From assembly GCA_029565675.1 (NCBI GenBank), contig JAKQNP010000051.1, forward strand, positions 62,001 through 126,000: 64,000 nucleotides of DNA, written 5' to 3'. The stretch is from a bacterium. Lineage in GTDB: Bacteria > Zhuqueibacterota > Zhuqueibacteria > Residuimicrobiales > Oceaniaggregativiventaceae. Made by a program: the position numbers and the translations under genes. Shown one piece after another: positions 1 through 8,134 of the stretch (its first letter is position 1; each line of letters begins with the position of its first letter). Below the pieces are notes generated by a model, which saw only the letters and a list, made by a program, of their open reading frames with translations, was not told the origin of the DNA and made no database searches.

Positions 1-95
1 AGCGTGCATCGATGCCGCTCTTAAACGGGGAGTTAGGCTCAGGTCATCAAGATGGCTTTGATTCATAAGCAAAAGGCAATCCTTTTTTGTCGCAT

Positions 96-1448
96 CTATT
101 GGATATTCATCCCGGTGTTTTGGTTGTTGTACCTGAACTTGGGCCAATGCGCCCGGGTTTTGAGGCCCATGCTGGCAGTTTCAATGGCATAGAAATGGCC
201 AGTTAGATCATTTATAAACAGAGTACCCATTGAACTCAAAGCGGGAGAACTCCAGGTAATGCCGCTTTTGGATTCAACCATCCACATTATCGAGCCGTTT
301 TTGGGATCAAGCGCATAGACTCTGCCGAATTCATTGCCAAAGTACAGGGTACCATCCGAACCGATGGCCGGCGAAGAATAAATATCAAAGTGGCTTGATG
401 GGACGTTGCTCGGCAGATCAGACGGCTCGAAAGTCCATTTTAGCGAGCCATCGGGATTTAACGCGATGAAAATGGAAGAGGGGTTGCCGCTGTTTGTCCC
501 GAGATAGATCGTTCCGTCCTCATCGATGGCCGGCGATGACCGCATCGTGCACGAGTAGCCAAACGAATTCGTGTCGAATGACCACAGTATATCCCCGTTT
601 GCCGATACCGCATAGACCACGCCGGGATTGGTGGCAATAACGATGGCACCATCGGTGCCGATTGCCGGAGAAGCAAAAACATGATCGTTTACTCCGAGTT
701 CACGCGACCAGAGCGTGTGGCCGTCGGTCGGATCCAGGGCAGTCAACGGAATATTGTGATAGACAAAGTAAAGGATGTTGTCTTTTCCGATGACCGGCGT
801 GTTGCGGATATCTTCTACTGCCGGATTGAACCGCGCCCACTTGAGAGTGCCATCGGGATTGATCGCATAGAGTCCACCCGCGGCGGCATAGATTGTGCCA
901 TCAAGGGAAACAGCTGGAGCGGATTGACCGACATCGATCATTCCTCGCGGAGTTGGATTGATATCAAAGGTCCAGGCCAATTGACCGCTCTCCGTAAGCC
1001 GATACAAAATGTCGTGCCGACTTCCCTGTCCAGCAGAAAGATTGCGCTCCGATGCAACAAAGACAATCGATCCATCCGGGCAGATGGCAGGAGTTGAACG
1101 AACTTCTCGGCTTCCGAGCTGAAATTTCCACGATACTTTGCCGGTTGAAACCGCAACCGCATAGAGTGCATTTTTGCTGGATGGATTTGCTAAAATTCCG
1201 GATGATGTGCCGAAGTAAACCATCTTTTCGTCCAGGCTAAGCGCCGGAGAACCATAATAGCTCTCCTCTTCTGCCTTAAAAGTCCAGAGCAGGCGCTTAT
1301 CACTTTTTTCTTCAGGACCGTTGACTTTATCGCACGCAGCGGTCATGACGAAGAGAACACAACAGAAAAGGTTGCGAATTTGTTTTAAACGGGGCAGTTC
1401 GGTTATTAAAATTTGCGAGTTCGCCCTGGCTCGATGATGGGTCGCCAT
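96..1448 (-). CDS. PQQ-like beta-propeller lipoprotein
   Basis: About 450 residues. The N-terminus has a hydrophobic stretch ending in a lipobox (FVMTAAC), so the protein is probably a lipoprotein facing the periplasm. The rest is a series of propeller blades with the recurring pattern 'SSPAI..DGT.Y.G...G..YA...DG...W', seen about eight times, which is typical of PQQ-like/quinoprotein repeat proteins such as BamB-type scaffolds and extracellular repeat proteins. The end WPKFR.N..NTG is common in this group. I chose the ATG at 1448 because AGGAG lies 7 bases upstream; a longer reading from 1475 has no comparable site. No PQQ-dehydrogenase catalytic residues were identified, so a structural or binding role is more likely than an enzyme. 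It is transcribed away from the next gene. Confidence 0.8.
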   Translation of the reverse strand: MATHHRARANSQILITELPRLKQIRNLFCCVLFVMTAACDKVNGPEEKSDKRLLWTFKAEEESYYGSPALSLDEKMVYFGTSSGILANPSSKNALYAVAVSTGKVSWKFQLGSREVRSTPAICPDGSIVFVASERNLSAGQGSRHDILYRLTESGQLAWTFDINPTPRGMIDVGQSAPAVSLDGTIYAAAGGLYAINPDGTLKWARFNPAVEDIRNTPVIGKDNILYFVYHNIPLTALDPTDGHTLWSRELGVNDHVFASPAIGTDGAIVIATNPGVVYAVSANGDILWSFDTNSFGYSCTMRSSPAIDEDGTIYLGTNSGNPSSIFIALNPDGSLKWTFEPSDLPSNVPSSHFDIYSSPAIGSDGTLYFGNEFGRVYALDPKNGSIMWMVESKSGITWSSPALSSMGTLFINDLTGHFYAIETASMGLKTRAHWPKFRYNNQNTGMNIQ

Positions 1449-1794
1449 TGCTGCACTCCTGATTGCCACTTTCAATCACTATTCCGATAGGGTGGTGTCT
1501 CAACGAGGGACACCATTGAACTAAATATAGTTTTTGCCGCTTTTAAGTCAAGACATTAATGTTGTTTCTGCTCGAAAGATGCATCACAGTCGATTGACAG
1601 TTACTCAATTTCGATTTGCTTTTCGTGTCCTGATTGGCTATTTTGCGGCCAGACTGCTCACAACGCCTCAGCCTGCTTGGTTTAGTAGATCAGAACCGAT
1701 GGATGTTCAGCGCCCGAGACAGGTCCAAATCGTTCAGCCAGCGAAATCAGATGGCATTAACTCCTTTGACGGCTTTTAGAGAAGGCAAAAAAAC
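1449..1794. other. Divergent intergenic region with a short hairpin
   Basis: About 345 bases between divergently transcribed genes, so it should hold promoters for both. I see no convincing ORF. A perfect 7-bp inverted repeat, TGGTGTC/GACACCA with a 9-base loop, lies at 1493-1515, close upstream of the propeller gene. The same arm sequence occurs in the hairpin at 52311-52344. Confidence 0.4.
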
Positions 1795-2727
1795 ATGAGA
1801 AGACAGAGTCTCGTCGCCCCCGGTTGGTGGGACTATACAACCATTGATGATGCGCTGGTGGCTGATGCAGCCAGATTGAGCGCAAAAGACATCGAACAAC
1901 TCAGTCGACCTGGCTTCAAGGTCCTGATGTACGACACCATAGAGGAATTTTATCTGGCTGAAGCACTCGAGTACATCGAAGCATGGAAGCAATCCACGCC
2001 GGCGCATCCCTGTGGTATTTGCGGCCCTATCGGTCCAACCGAACAGCTCCCGCTGGTCGCGCGTCTCGTCAATTCTTTTGATCTCAATCTGGCAAAACTC
2101 GATGCGCATTTCTGGGGAATGGATGAATGGGTGATCGATGGGCAGGCAGTCGGTATCGATCATCCGCTCTCGTTTGCGCGCTGCGACCGTGAACTTTGCT
2201 TTGATCGCATTCGATCCGACCTCCGCATGCCGGAGAAGAATCTGCATTTCCCTTTTGGCGACCTGCAAGTCTACAGCAAGACCTTTGAGCGGTTTACCTG
2301 CAAAATCATGCAGGGAGGCCAGGGCGAGACCAAACATTGGGCTTTCAATGATCCGGTCAAAAGACAGGGGAAATATGTGGATCATCCGCCGGCGCCTGAA
2401 GAGTTCCGCCGACTCTCAACGCGCATTGTCGACCTCCATCCGATGACCATTATGCAAAATGCCCGCACTTCTGGCGGCGGCAATGTCGCTCTGGTGCCGA
2501 ATCAAGCGGCAACCGTCGGTCCGTGGGAAACCTGGAAAGCGGAAAAAGTCTCCATCTGGCACGCCGGTTGTCACGACAACGCCTTTGGAATGCGCCTCAG
2601 CGCTCTCATGATCGCCAAGCATCTGCCGGATTCTGCGGTGCCGATGAGTCTGCTCGCTGATCATCCCAATGTGCAGTTCAATTTCTTCCGTCCAGCGATC
2701 GGAACTTGTCAGGTGGAGATGCACTGA
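1795..2727 (+). CDS. Glucosamine-6-phosphate deaminase-like protein (NagB family)
   Basis: 310 residues, somewhat longer than classical NagB (about 266). The family core is visible: a FWGMDEW segment with the Asp-Glu pair at about 110-111 (compare F.MDEY in NagB), IDHPLSF following it as in HPQSY, and a C-terminal [19 protein letters not shown] region. Known NagB enzymes convert glucosamine-6-phosphate to fructose-6-phosphate and ammonia. The gene overlaps the start of the LmbE-like deacetylase by one base (TGATG), so the two are translationally coupled and probably act in one amino-sugar pathway. Some active-site segments differ from NagB, so another sugar-phosphate isomerase/deaminase activity is possible. 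The ATG at 1795 follows a weak GAAGG-like site. Confidence 0.75.
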   Translation: MRRQSLVAPGWWDYTTIDDALVADAARLSAKDIEQLSRPGFKVLMYDTIEEFYLAEALEYIEAWKQSTPAHPCGICGPIGPTEQLPLVARLVNSFDLNLAKLDAHFWGMDEWVIDGQAVGIDHPLSFARCDRELCFDRIRSDLRMPEKNLHFPFGDLQVYSKTFERFTCKIMQGGQGETKHWAFNDPVKRQGKYVDHPPAPEEFRRLSTRIVDLHPMTIMQNARTSGGGNVALVPNQAATVGPWETWKAEKVSIWHAGCHDNAFGMRLSALMIAKHLPDSAVPMSLLADHPNVQFNFFRPAIGTCQVEMH

Positions 2728-3521
2728 TGCAGAAGGAAAATGGCGTGCTTGCGCTCGTCGCGCATCCCGATGATATCGAATTTATGATGGCCGGCACCCT
2801 GCTGATGCTGAAGCAAAAAGGCTGGGAGATCCATTACCTGACGATCGCCAATGGCAGCTGCGGCAGCGCTGTCGATGATGCGGCGACGATCGTTGCCAAA
2901 CGCCAGGCAGAATGCCGCGCCGCCTGCGCTCTTGTCGGCGCTCACTGGCAGCCGCCCATCTGCAATGACCTCGAGATTCTTTATGATTGGGATATTATCC
3001 GCCGGGTGGTGGGTGTCATACGCCAAATCAAACCCCGTATCGTTCTGACGCAATCACCCGACGACTATATGGAAGACCACATCAACACCTGCCGTATCGC
3101 TGTCACCGCCGCATTTTGTCGCGGTATGCTCAACGCGCAATGCGAACCGCCAACACCGCCCTTTCAGGATGACCTTACCATCTACCATGCCATGCCGCAT
3201 GGACTTTTGGACCCATTTCGCCGCAGGATCGAGCCAGAATTTTTTGTCAACATATCGCCAGTTATGCAGCAAAAGTGGGACATGCTCTCATGCCACAAAA
3301 GCCAAAAAGAATGGCTGGACATCAGCCAGGGCATGGACGCCTATCAGCAAGTCATGAAAGCTTTTGCGACTGACCTTGGAGAGCGATCAGGGAAATTCAA
3401 TTATGCCGAAGGTTGGCGACGGCGCTCCTGGCTTGGCTTTTCCGCCGCTGATAGCGATCCGCTGGCCGATGCGCTTGGGGGTGATGTCATTCGAAATCCT
3501 GTCTACTCTTTTTGTACCTGA
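2727..3521 (+). CDS. PIG-L/LmbE family deacetylase
   Basis: 264 residues from the ATG at 2727, which overlaps the upstream stop; AGGTGGAG at 2711-2718 is its ribosome site. A TTG eight codons earlier is unlikely. The N-terminus has VAHPDDIEF, the zinc-binding HPDD motif of N-acetylglucosaminyl-phosphatidylinositol/LmbE-type deacetylases, and a later EDHINTCR supplies the third histidine (H-x3-H-like). Members remove acetyl groups from GlcNAc-containing substrates. Pairing with a NagB-like enzyme suggests a two-step route: deacetylation of an N-acetylated amino sugar, then deamination/isomerisation. The cytoplasmic location is inferred from the lack of a signal peptide. The gene ends 10 bases before the converging KamA-type gene. 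Confidence 0.82.
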   Translation: MQKENGVLALVAHPDDIEFMMAGTLLMLKQKGWEIHYLTIANGSCGSAVDDAATIVAKRQAECRAACALVGAHWQPPICNDLEILYDWDIIRRVVGVIRQIKPRIVLTQSPDDYMEDHINTCRIAVTAAFCRGMLNAQCEPPTPPFQDDLTIYHAMPHGLLDPFRRRIEPEFFVNISPVMQQKWDMLSCHKSQKEWLDISQGMDAYQQVMKAFATDLGERSGKFNYAEGWRRRSWLGFSAADSDPLADALGGDVIRNPVYSFCT

Positions 3522-3531
3522 GGAAATTGCC

Positions 3532-4677
3532 CTACTTCCGATTCGGATTGTGCCGCAGCGGCTTTCCTTCCACCTTTTCGATGGGATCGTTGACATACAC
3601 TTTACCGAGACCGATCGGTGAGGTGATGATCCCGCCGCGCTTGTCTTCGCTGATTCCTTCTGAATAACCGAGGTCAACAGGCACTTTGCCTCTGCCGCCC
3701 TGACCGTCGACCACATAGACCGGGCGAAGAAAGCCGGTTGTCGCCCCACATAGATCTCGACAGATTTCTTTTCCTTTGTTAATCTCGGTTCGAAAATGAC
3801 CCGTGCCCTCGACAAAATCCGCGTAATACAAGTAATAGGGCTTGATGCCCATTCTGCCCAGACCGTGCACCAGGTCTCTCATGACATCGGTGTCATCGTT
3901 GACGCCCTTGAGCAGAACCGTTTGGTTGCCGATCGGAATGCCCAACTGCCGCAAAAGTTTTACCGCCTGATAGCTCTGTTCCGTGATCTCATTCGGATGA
4001 TTAAAATGGGTGTTGATAAAGAGCTGCGGATCTTTCAACGTCCGAGGAATATGCTTTTTTAGCACCTCGAGGAACTCCTGATCTTCGACGATCTTTTGCG
4101 GCCAGACGCAGGGGACTCGGGTGCCAATACGGATGAGGTCGAGATGTTTGATTTCCCGCAAAGCTCCCAGAATTTCATCCAGCCTTTTGTTGGCAATCAA
4201 CAGCGGGTCGCCGCCGGAGATCAATACATCGCGAATGTCCTCGTGTGAGGCGATGTATTCAATCCCGCGCATGATGTCCTCTTTGCTCGGCGTTTTCAGA
4301 TCGTCACCGACCTTTCGCTTTCGGGTGCAGAAACGGCAATACATGGCGCACTCGATGGACACAAACAGCAACACCCGGTCTGGATATCGATGGATGATGG
4401 TCCTGGGACCCCCAAGCGGAATGTCTCCTTCCTCATCCAACGGGTCTTCGGTAAGATCCATATAATGCTCAAGTTCTTCCACATCTGGAATGGCTTGTTT
4501 CCAGATCCCGTCGTTGACCTTTTCGATGAGGCTTAGATAATAGGTATTCACCCGCATCGGATATTTGGCGATGACTTGTTCCAGCCTGCGATCCACCCTT
4601 GCTTTCTGTCCGATCAGCCATTTTTCCAAATCGTCGAATGTCCTGATTCCGTTTTTTAAAATATCTCTGTATGCCAT
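3532..4677 (-). CDS. KamA-family radical SAM protein (aminomutase-like)
   Basis: 381 residues. The radical SAM cysteines are C110-x3-C114-x2-C117 (CAMYCRFC), followed by TRKRKVGD as in lysine 2,3-aminomutase. SGGDPL and the PLP-lysine segment GGRGKVP (K331) are also present. It lacks the C-terminal cysteine cluster that binds zinc in true lysine 2,3-aminomutase and that is present in the second copy at 16354-17685. It is therefore probably a different aminomutase (for example acting on glutamate, a modified residue or an unknown amino acid) rather than a redundant AblA. The start is the ATG at 4677 with AGGAGGG 6 bases upstream. It lies upstream of, and co-directional with, no obvious partner; the next gene on this strand is an M50 protease 80 bases away. 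Confidence 0.85.
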   Translation of the reverse strand: MAYRDILKNGIRTFDDLEKWLIGQKARVDRRLEQVIAKYPMRVNTYYLSLIEKVNDGIWKQAIPDVEELEHYMDLTEDPLDEEGDIPLGGPRTIIHRYPDRVLLFVSIECAMYCRFCTRKRKVGDDLKTPSKEDIMRGIEYIASHEDIRDVLISGGDPLLIANKRLDEILGALREIKHLDLIRIGTRVPCVWPQKIVEDQEFLEVLKKHIPRTLKDPQLFINTHFNHPNEITEQSYQAVKLLRQLGIPIGNQTVLLKGVNDDTDVMRDLVHGLGRMGIKPYYLYYADFVEGTGHFRTEINKGKEICRDLCGATTGFLRPVYVVDGQGGRGKVPVDLGYSEGISEDKRGGIITSPIGLGKVYVNDPIEKVEGKPLRHNPNRK

Positions 4678-4758
4678 CGCTTACCCTCCTGTGTCGATCT
4701 GATGAAAAAATGACGTTATGAACCGCAGATTTGTGCCGCTTGCGCGGCCAATTTTGTT

Positions 4759-5454
4759 TTAAAATTCCACTGCCGGATAGAGTATCCGCAACGCCAGACG
4801 CAAGAGCCTGTGAAACATTGGGGTTAAAAGATGCCAGGCGATCAGCAGCATGGCGATCCGGCCATAAATGGACCTGTGCAGGATCGATTGGATCCGGCGA
4901 CCGATTGCGGCTGGCAAAAGGAGCAAAACCGCACTGCTGCCGTCCAGCGGTGGCAGCGGTATGAGGTTGAGCGTCATCAACAGCAGATTCATGCTGAACA
5001 ACATACTCAACAGCGCGGCGGCGGCCTGCAATAGCCCGGTTCCTTGCCCGCTTGTGATCTGAAAAAAAGAGATGGCTGAGGGAATCGCAAACCACTGCAA
5101 CGCGATGCCCACTCGGATGAAAAGCGCGGTGATCAACAGCAGGCAAAAATTAGCAGCGGGCCCCGCCAATGCCATCCAGGCTGCTTTTCTCGGCTGGCGA
5201 TCTGCCCAGTAAGGATTGTACGGTGTGCTGGCATAGCCGAACGGCCACCCCATTAGGGTCAGCGAAATGAGAGGCAAGATGACCATTCCAAAGGGTTGTC
5301 GACGGATATGCGGCCAGGGGCTCAGCGACACCTGGCCGCCGTGATAAGCGGTCGCGTCACCCAGGCGCTTGGCCGACCAGGCATGTGCTGCTTCATGAAA
5401 GGTCATTGATATGAGAAAAACTGCATAAAAAAGCACAAGATCAACGAGAGCCAT
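4759..5454 (-). CDS. Site-2 protease-type membrane metallopeptidase (M50)
   Basis: 231 residues, strongly hydrophobic with about five to six membrane segments. The zinc motif HEAAH (H20, E21, H24) sits in the first membrane segment and the third ligand lies in NLIPLPPLDG (D171), the standard arrangement of small M50 rhomboid-like/SREBP-type intramembrane proteases without PDZ domains. AGPAANF near residue 98 is the conserved family turn. Such proteins cleave membrane-bound substrates, but the substrate here is unknown. The start overlaps the preceding small gene by 14 bases, so the two form one transcription unit. GGAGAG lies just upstream of the ATG. Confidence 0.85.
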   Translation of the reverse strand: MALVDLVLFYAVFLISMTFHEAAHAWSAKRLGDATAYHGGQVSLSPWPHIRRQPFGMVILPLISLTLMGWPFGYASTPYNPYWADRQPRKAAWMALAGPAANFCLLLITALFIRVGIALQWFAIPSAISFFQITSGQGTGLLQAAAALLSMLFSMNLLLMTLNLIPLPPLDGSSAVLLLLPAAIGRRIQSILHRSIYGRIAMLLIAWHLLTPMFHRLLRLALRILYPAVEF

Positions 5455-5677
5455 TTTCTCTCCGGTTCATGTCCTGCAGCAAGTCGAGAATCAATTGCCG
5501 GTATTTCTTTGGCGCCTCAACATGACCCCAACCCTTCTGGTTTTGAAAGATGCCGTCATAGGCGAAATCATGATAGCTGTGCAGACGAAAAGGAATCTGC
5601 CGTTCTTCGAGCATCGCCTTCAGCAGATTGGCCTGCACTTCGTCGTTTAAAATTGCAATTTTGACATATTCGGTCAT
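5441..5677 (-). CDS. Small DUF2007-like putative signal-transducing protein
   Basis: 78 residues. The pattern is EYVKIAILNDEVQANLLKAM then LEERQIPFRL, which matches the small DUF2007-like domain (often annotated 'putative signal transducing protein'), commonly a ferredoxin-like fold of 65-80 residues. The C-terminus has a V.AP..YRQLILDLL segment also typical of this domain. It has a GGAGAG ribosome site and overlaps the M50 protease gene by 14 bases, so co-expression is likely. Function is not known; the coupling to an intramembrane protease is the only contextual clue. Confidence 0.6.
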   Translation of the reverse strand: MTEYVKIAILNDEVQANLLKAMLEERQIPFRLHSYHDFAYDGIFQNQKGWGHVEAPKKYRQLILDLLQDMNRRENGSR

Positions 5678-5689
5678 TTTCTCTCCGAT

Positions 5690-6172
5690 CGTGTTCTGGT
5701 AGATGAAATCGGCCGTCGAGTTGGTTTAGCCAATCGGCGAATTGCGATGCAGAGGTTGACGGATAATCAGCCTGAATCGGATGTTCCAAAGAGAACACTG
5801 CAGCAAGACTTCCGGTGTAGTTGTGCTGGTGATGCGATTAGACCCACCGGATCGAGAATCTGTTTCTCATCTTGCCTCCTGCCATGATCTAACGGCAGCC
5901 TTTTATGCTCTGCTAGTCGATACCCACCTCGTCCCGCGAGATGCTTTGCACCGGCGTATAATTCACGCCGTCTGCACTTTTAAGGATACGAATTTCGTAA
6001 CCTCGCCGGCCACGCAGTGAATCACCCTCCCGCAAGCGCGCAGCGAGATAAATGTGCCGTATTGTGCAACAACCACCGATGGCGCGCCGGCCCACCATTC
6101 CGATTGATCACGGTCCGGTTTGAGAACGACGCGATAATGATCCAGACTGGCGAAAAGTCTTTCGAGGTTCAT
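5690..6172 (-). pseudogene. Frameshifted remnant of a propeller-glycosidase-like gene
   Basis: The ATG at 6172 overlaps the GH13 stop (ATGA) and starts a reading that runs to about 6030 (…APSVVVAQYGTFISLRA). The similarity then continues in another frame (RLREGDSLRGRRGYEIRIL, then KSADGVNYTPV.SISRDEVGID) down to a stop at 5913. Joined, these make about 86 residues resembling the first blade of five-bladed propeller glycosidases (GH43/GH32/GH130-like), by my recognition only. Beyond 5913 the sequence is broken by stops in all frames, although a strong AGGAGG with an ATG at about 5861 opens a 10-codon reading and coding-like stretches persist to about 5690. Either the gene has decayed, or there are several sequencing/assembly errors. 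Confidence is moderate that a frameshift is present and low for the family. Confidence 0.5.
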
Positions 6173-8103
6173 TTGTCTCTCTGCGGCTTTGAACGATCAG
6201 CTGAAATTCTTTCCCTTTGCCAGATTGCACCCCATTTTGCTTTGAGTTCCAGATGCAGCAAACCGTTTTTTTCGACCGCCTGGGAGCTCTCGTTCAGCAA
6301 ATCGGTCCATCTGCCGTCGGTTTCGACCGGCAGATCCAGGCTGTGCGGCAGGTCGCTGTTGTTGATCGCCACGATTGTGGTTTCTTCTGCAGTCGAGCGC
6401 GAAAAGATGAACAGATCTCGTTCGTCATCTGTCAACAGGGTGCGCCAGTCACCGATCTGAAGCGCTGGACAAAGGTTGCGAATGTGGATCATTTTTTGGT
6501 AATGCGACAGCAGGTCATTGTCCACTTCCACAGTGTCCGGTTTGCGTTTTGAGCCATTCGGATTGGCGGTCTCCGGCTCATAGTCCATATCTGACCAGAG
6601 CATGGGCTTGCGGCAATCGGGATCGTTGCCTCCCCACATGCCGGCTTCATCGCCGTAATAGACCATCGGCGCGCCCACCGCGGTCATTTGCAGAATCACG
6701 AATAGCTTTTGCAGCTGTTTTTCCCGAACGTTGGGTTTGCGAATCTGATAATTCGGATTTTCTGCTGCTTTGGAAAGGTTGAAATAGTCGCCCCAATCGC
6801 GGTAGTTGCCGATGCCGCGGTTGACAATATGCGAGGCCAGGCGATTGCTGTCATGGCTATCGAATAAATTGAGCGAAACATAAGCCACTCCATGCGGATA
6901 GGCGTTGCGCAGTTCGGCCAAAGCCGCATCAAATTGGCTGGCGCTGATCCGCAGCGGCGGCGGATTGAAAAAGAATTCTGCACAACTCATGGCGAAATTG
7001 TAGTTCATCTCGCCGTCGAATTCATCGCCCAGCAGGAAGGGTTTCACCTGTTCGACAGGCAATACCAACTCGGCGGTTAGATAAGCCTCGGGATTGATCG
7101 ATTTGACATGCCGCCGCCAGGCTTGCCAGAATTCATGCCGAATGCAAAATGCCACATCCAGACGCCAACCATCGATTCCGAATTCAACACCGCGGTTTTT
7201 CGGATTCATCCAGCGTTCGGCAGCGCTGAAAATGTAATTTCGCGGACCAGCGACAATGCCGTTGTGGTCCTGGCGCAATTCGGGCAGCGACCTGACACCC
7301 CACCAACCACGATAGGTAAAAACAGTGCCGGCTTCAGGGTCGTCCCAGGCGGTGACGGTGAACCAATCCCGGTAGCGTGATTGCTTTTGATTTATTTGCA
7401 GATCCCGAAAAGCAAAACTGTTGATCCCCATGTGGTTGAACACGCCGTCGAAGATGATGCGCATGCCGCGCCTGTGGGTCTCTTGGATCAGCTGCAGCGC
7501 CAACTCGTCGGCCTGAGTCCAGACCCAGGTTGCCGGATCGACGGGGTCCTCGGTCTGCATCAATCGGCGATCGCCCTCGGGATCAGGACCAAAATTGGGA
7601 TCGATGTGATGATAACAGGCGCCATCGTATTTGTGCAGCGACGGCGCCCAGAAAACCGGATTCAGATAGAGCGCGCCGATACCGAGATCCTGCAGATAAT
7701 CGAGTTTGTCGATGATTCCCTGCAGGTCGCCGCCATATCGACGCCGCAACATGTGCTTCCAAAGTTCACGGTCGCCGTTCTCCCGTTCGTAATCCTGCAG
7801 CGCATACCAGTCGCTGCCCCAGGGATGAATCCGCCAGGCGCGCGGCGGTTCGACCGGATCAGCACCGACCAGATCTGCAACAGTCGGATCGTTGCTGCGA
7901 TCGCCATTGCGAAACCGTTCAGGAAAAATCTGATACCAGACCACTTTTTTGGCCCAGTCTGGAACGAATTCGAGCTGCTTCTCTGTCATCTCTGCCATCC
8001 GGAGAGAAGATTCATTGTCGCGGCCGAGTTTGACCAATGCGGCGGTGATGATCAAGAGGAACAAGCCCGGGCCGATCAACCGACGCCATCGACTTGTCAG
8101 CAT
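6169..8103 (-). CDS. GH13 family glycosidase (cyclomaltodextrinase/neopullulanase-like)
   Basis: 644 residues. Residues 8-25 form a membrane anchor or signal sequence, so the enzyme is probably periplasmic or membrane-attached. The TIM-barrel signatures are all present: VVWYQIFPERF at the start of the barrel, FDGVFNH (about 218-224), GIDGWRLDVA with nucleophile D316, the acid/base E345 in TAELVLP, and FDSHDSNR with H417/D418. The order and the long insertion before region II fit neopullulanase/cyclomaltodextrinase-type alpha-glucan hydrolases. A C-terminal all-beta domain follows (about 540-640). The ATG at 8103 has AGAGGA 7 bases upstream. It ends in an ATGA overlap with the broken downstream gene. 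Substrate is expected to be alpha-1,4/1,6-glucans or maltodextrins. Confidence 0.88.
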   Translation of the reverse strand: MLTSRWRRLIGPGLFLLIITAALVKLGRDNESSLRMAEMTEKQLEFVPDWAKKVVWYQIFPERFRNGDRSNDPTVADLVGADPVEPPRAWRIHPWGSDWYALQDYERENGDRELWKHMLRRRYGGDLQGIIDKLDYLQDLGIGALYLNPVFWAPSLHKYDGACYHHIDPNFGPDPEGDRRLMQTEDPVDPATWVWTQADELALQLIQETHRRGMRIIFDGVFNHMGINSFAFRDLQINQKQSRYRDWFTVTAWDDPEAGTVFTYRGWWGVRSLPELRQDHNGIVAGPRNYIFSAAERWMNPKNRGVEFGIDGWRLDVAFCIRHEFWQAWRRHVKSINPEAYLTAELVLPVEQVKPFLLGDEFDGEMNYNFAMSCAEFFFNPPPLRISASQFDAALAELRNAYPHGVAYVSLNLFDSHDSNRLASHIVNRGIGNYRDWGDYFNLSKAAENPNYQIRKPNVREKQLQKLFVILQMTAVGAPMVYYGDEAGMWGGNDPDCRKPMLWSDMDYEPETANPNGSKRKPDTVEVDNDLLSHYQKMIHIRNLCPALQIGDWRTLLTDDERDLFIFSRSTAEETTIVAINNSDLPHSLDLPVETDGRWTDLLNESSQAVEKNGLLHLELKAKWGAIWQRERISADRSKPQRDK

Positions 8104-8134
8104 GGCTTATCCTCTGTGGTTAAGGGTTGTTCTT

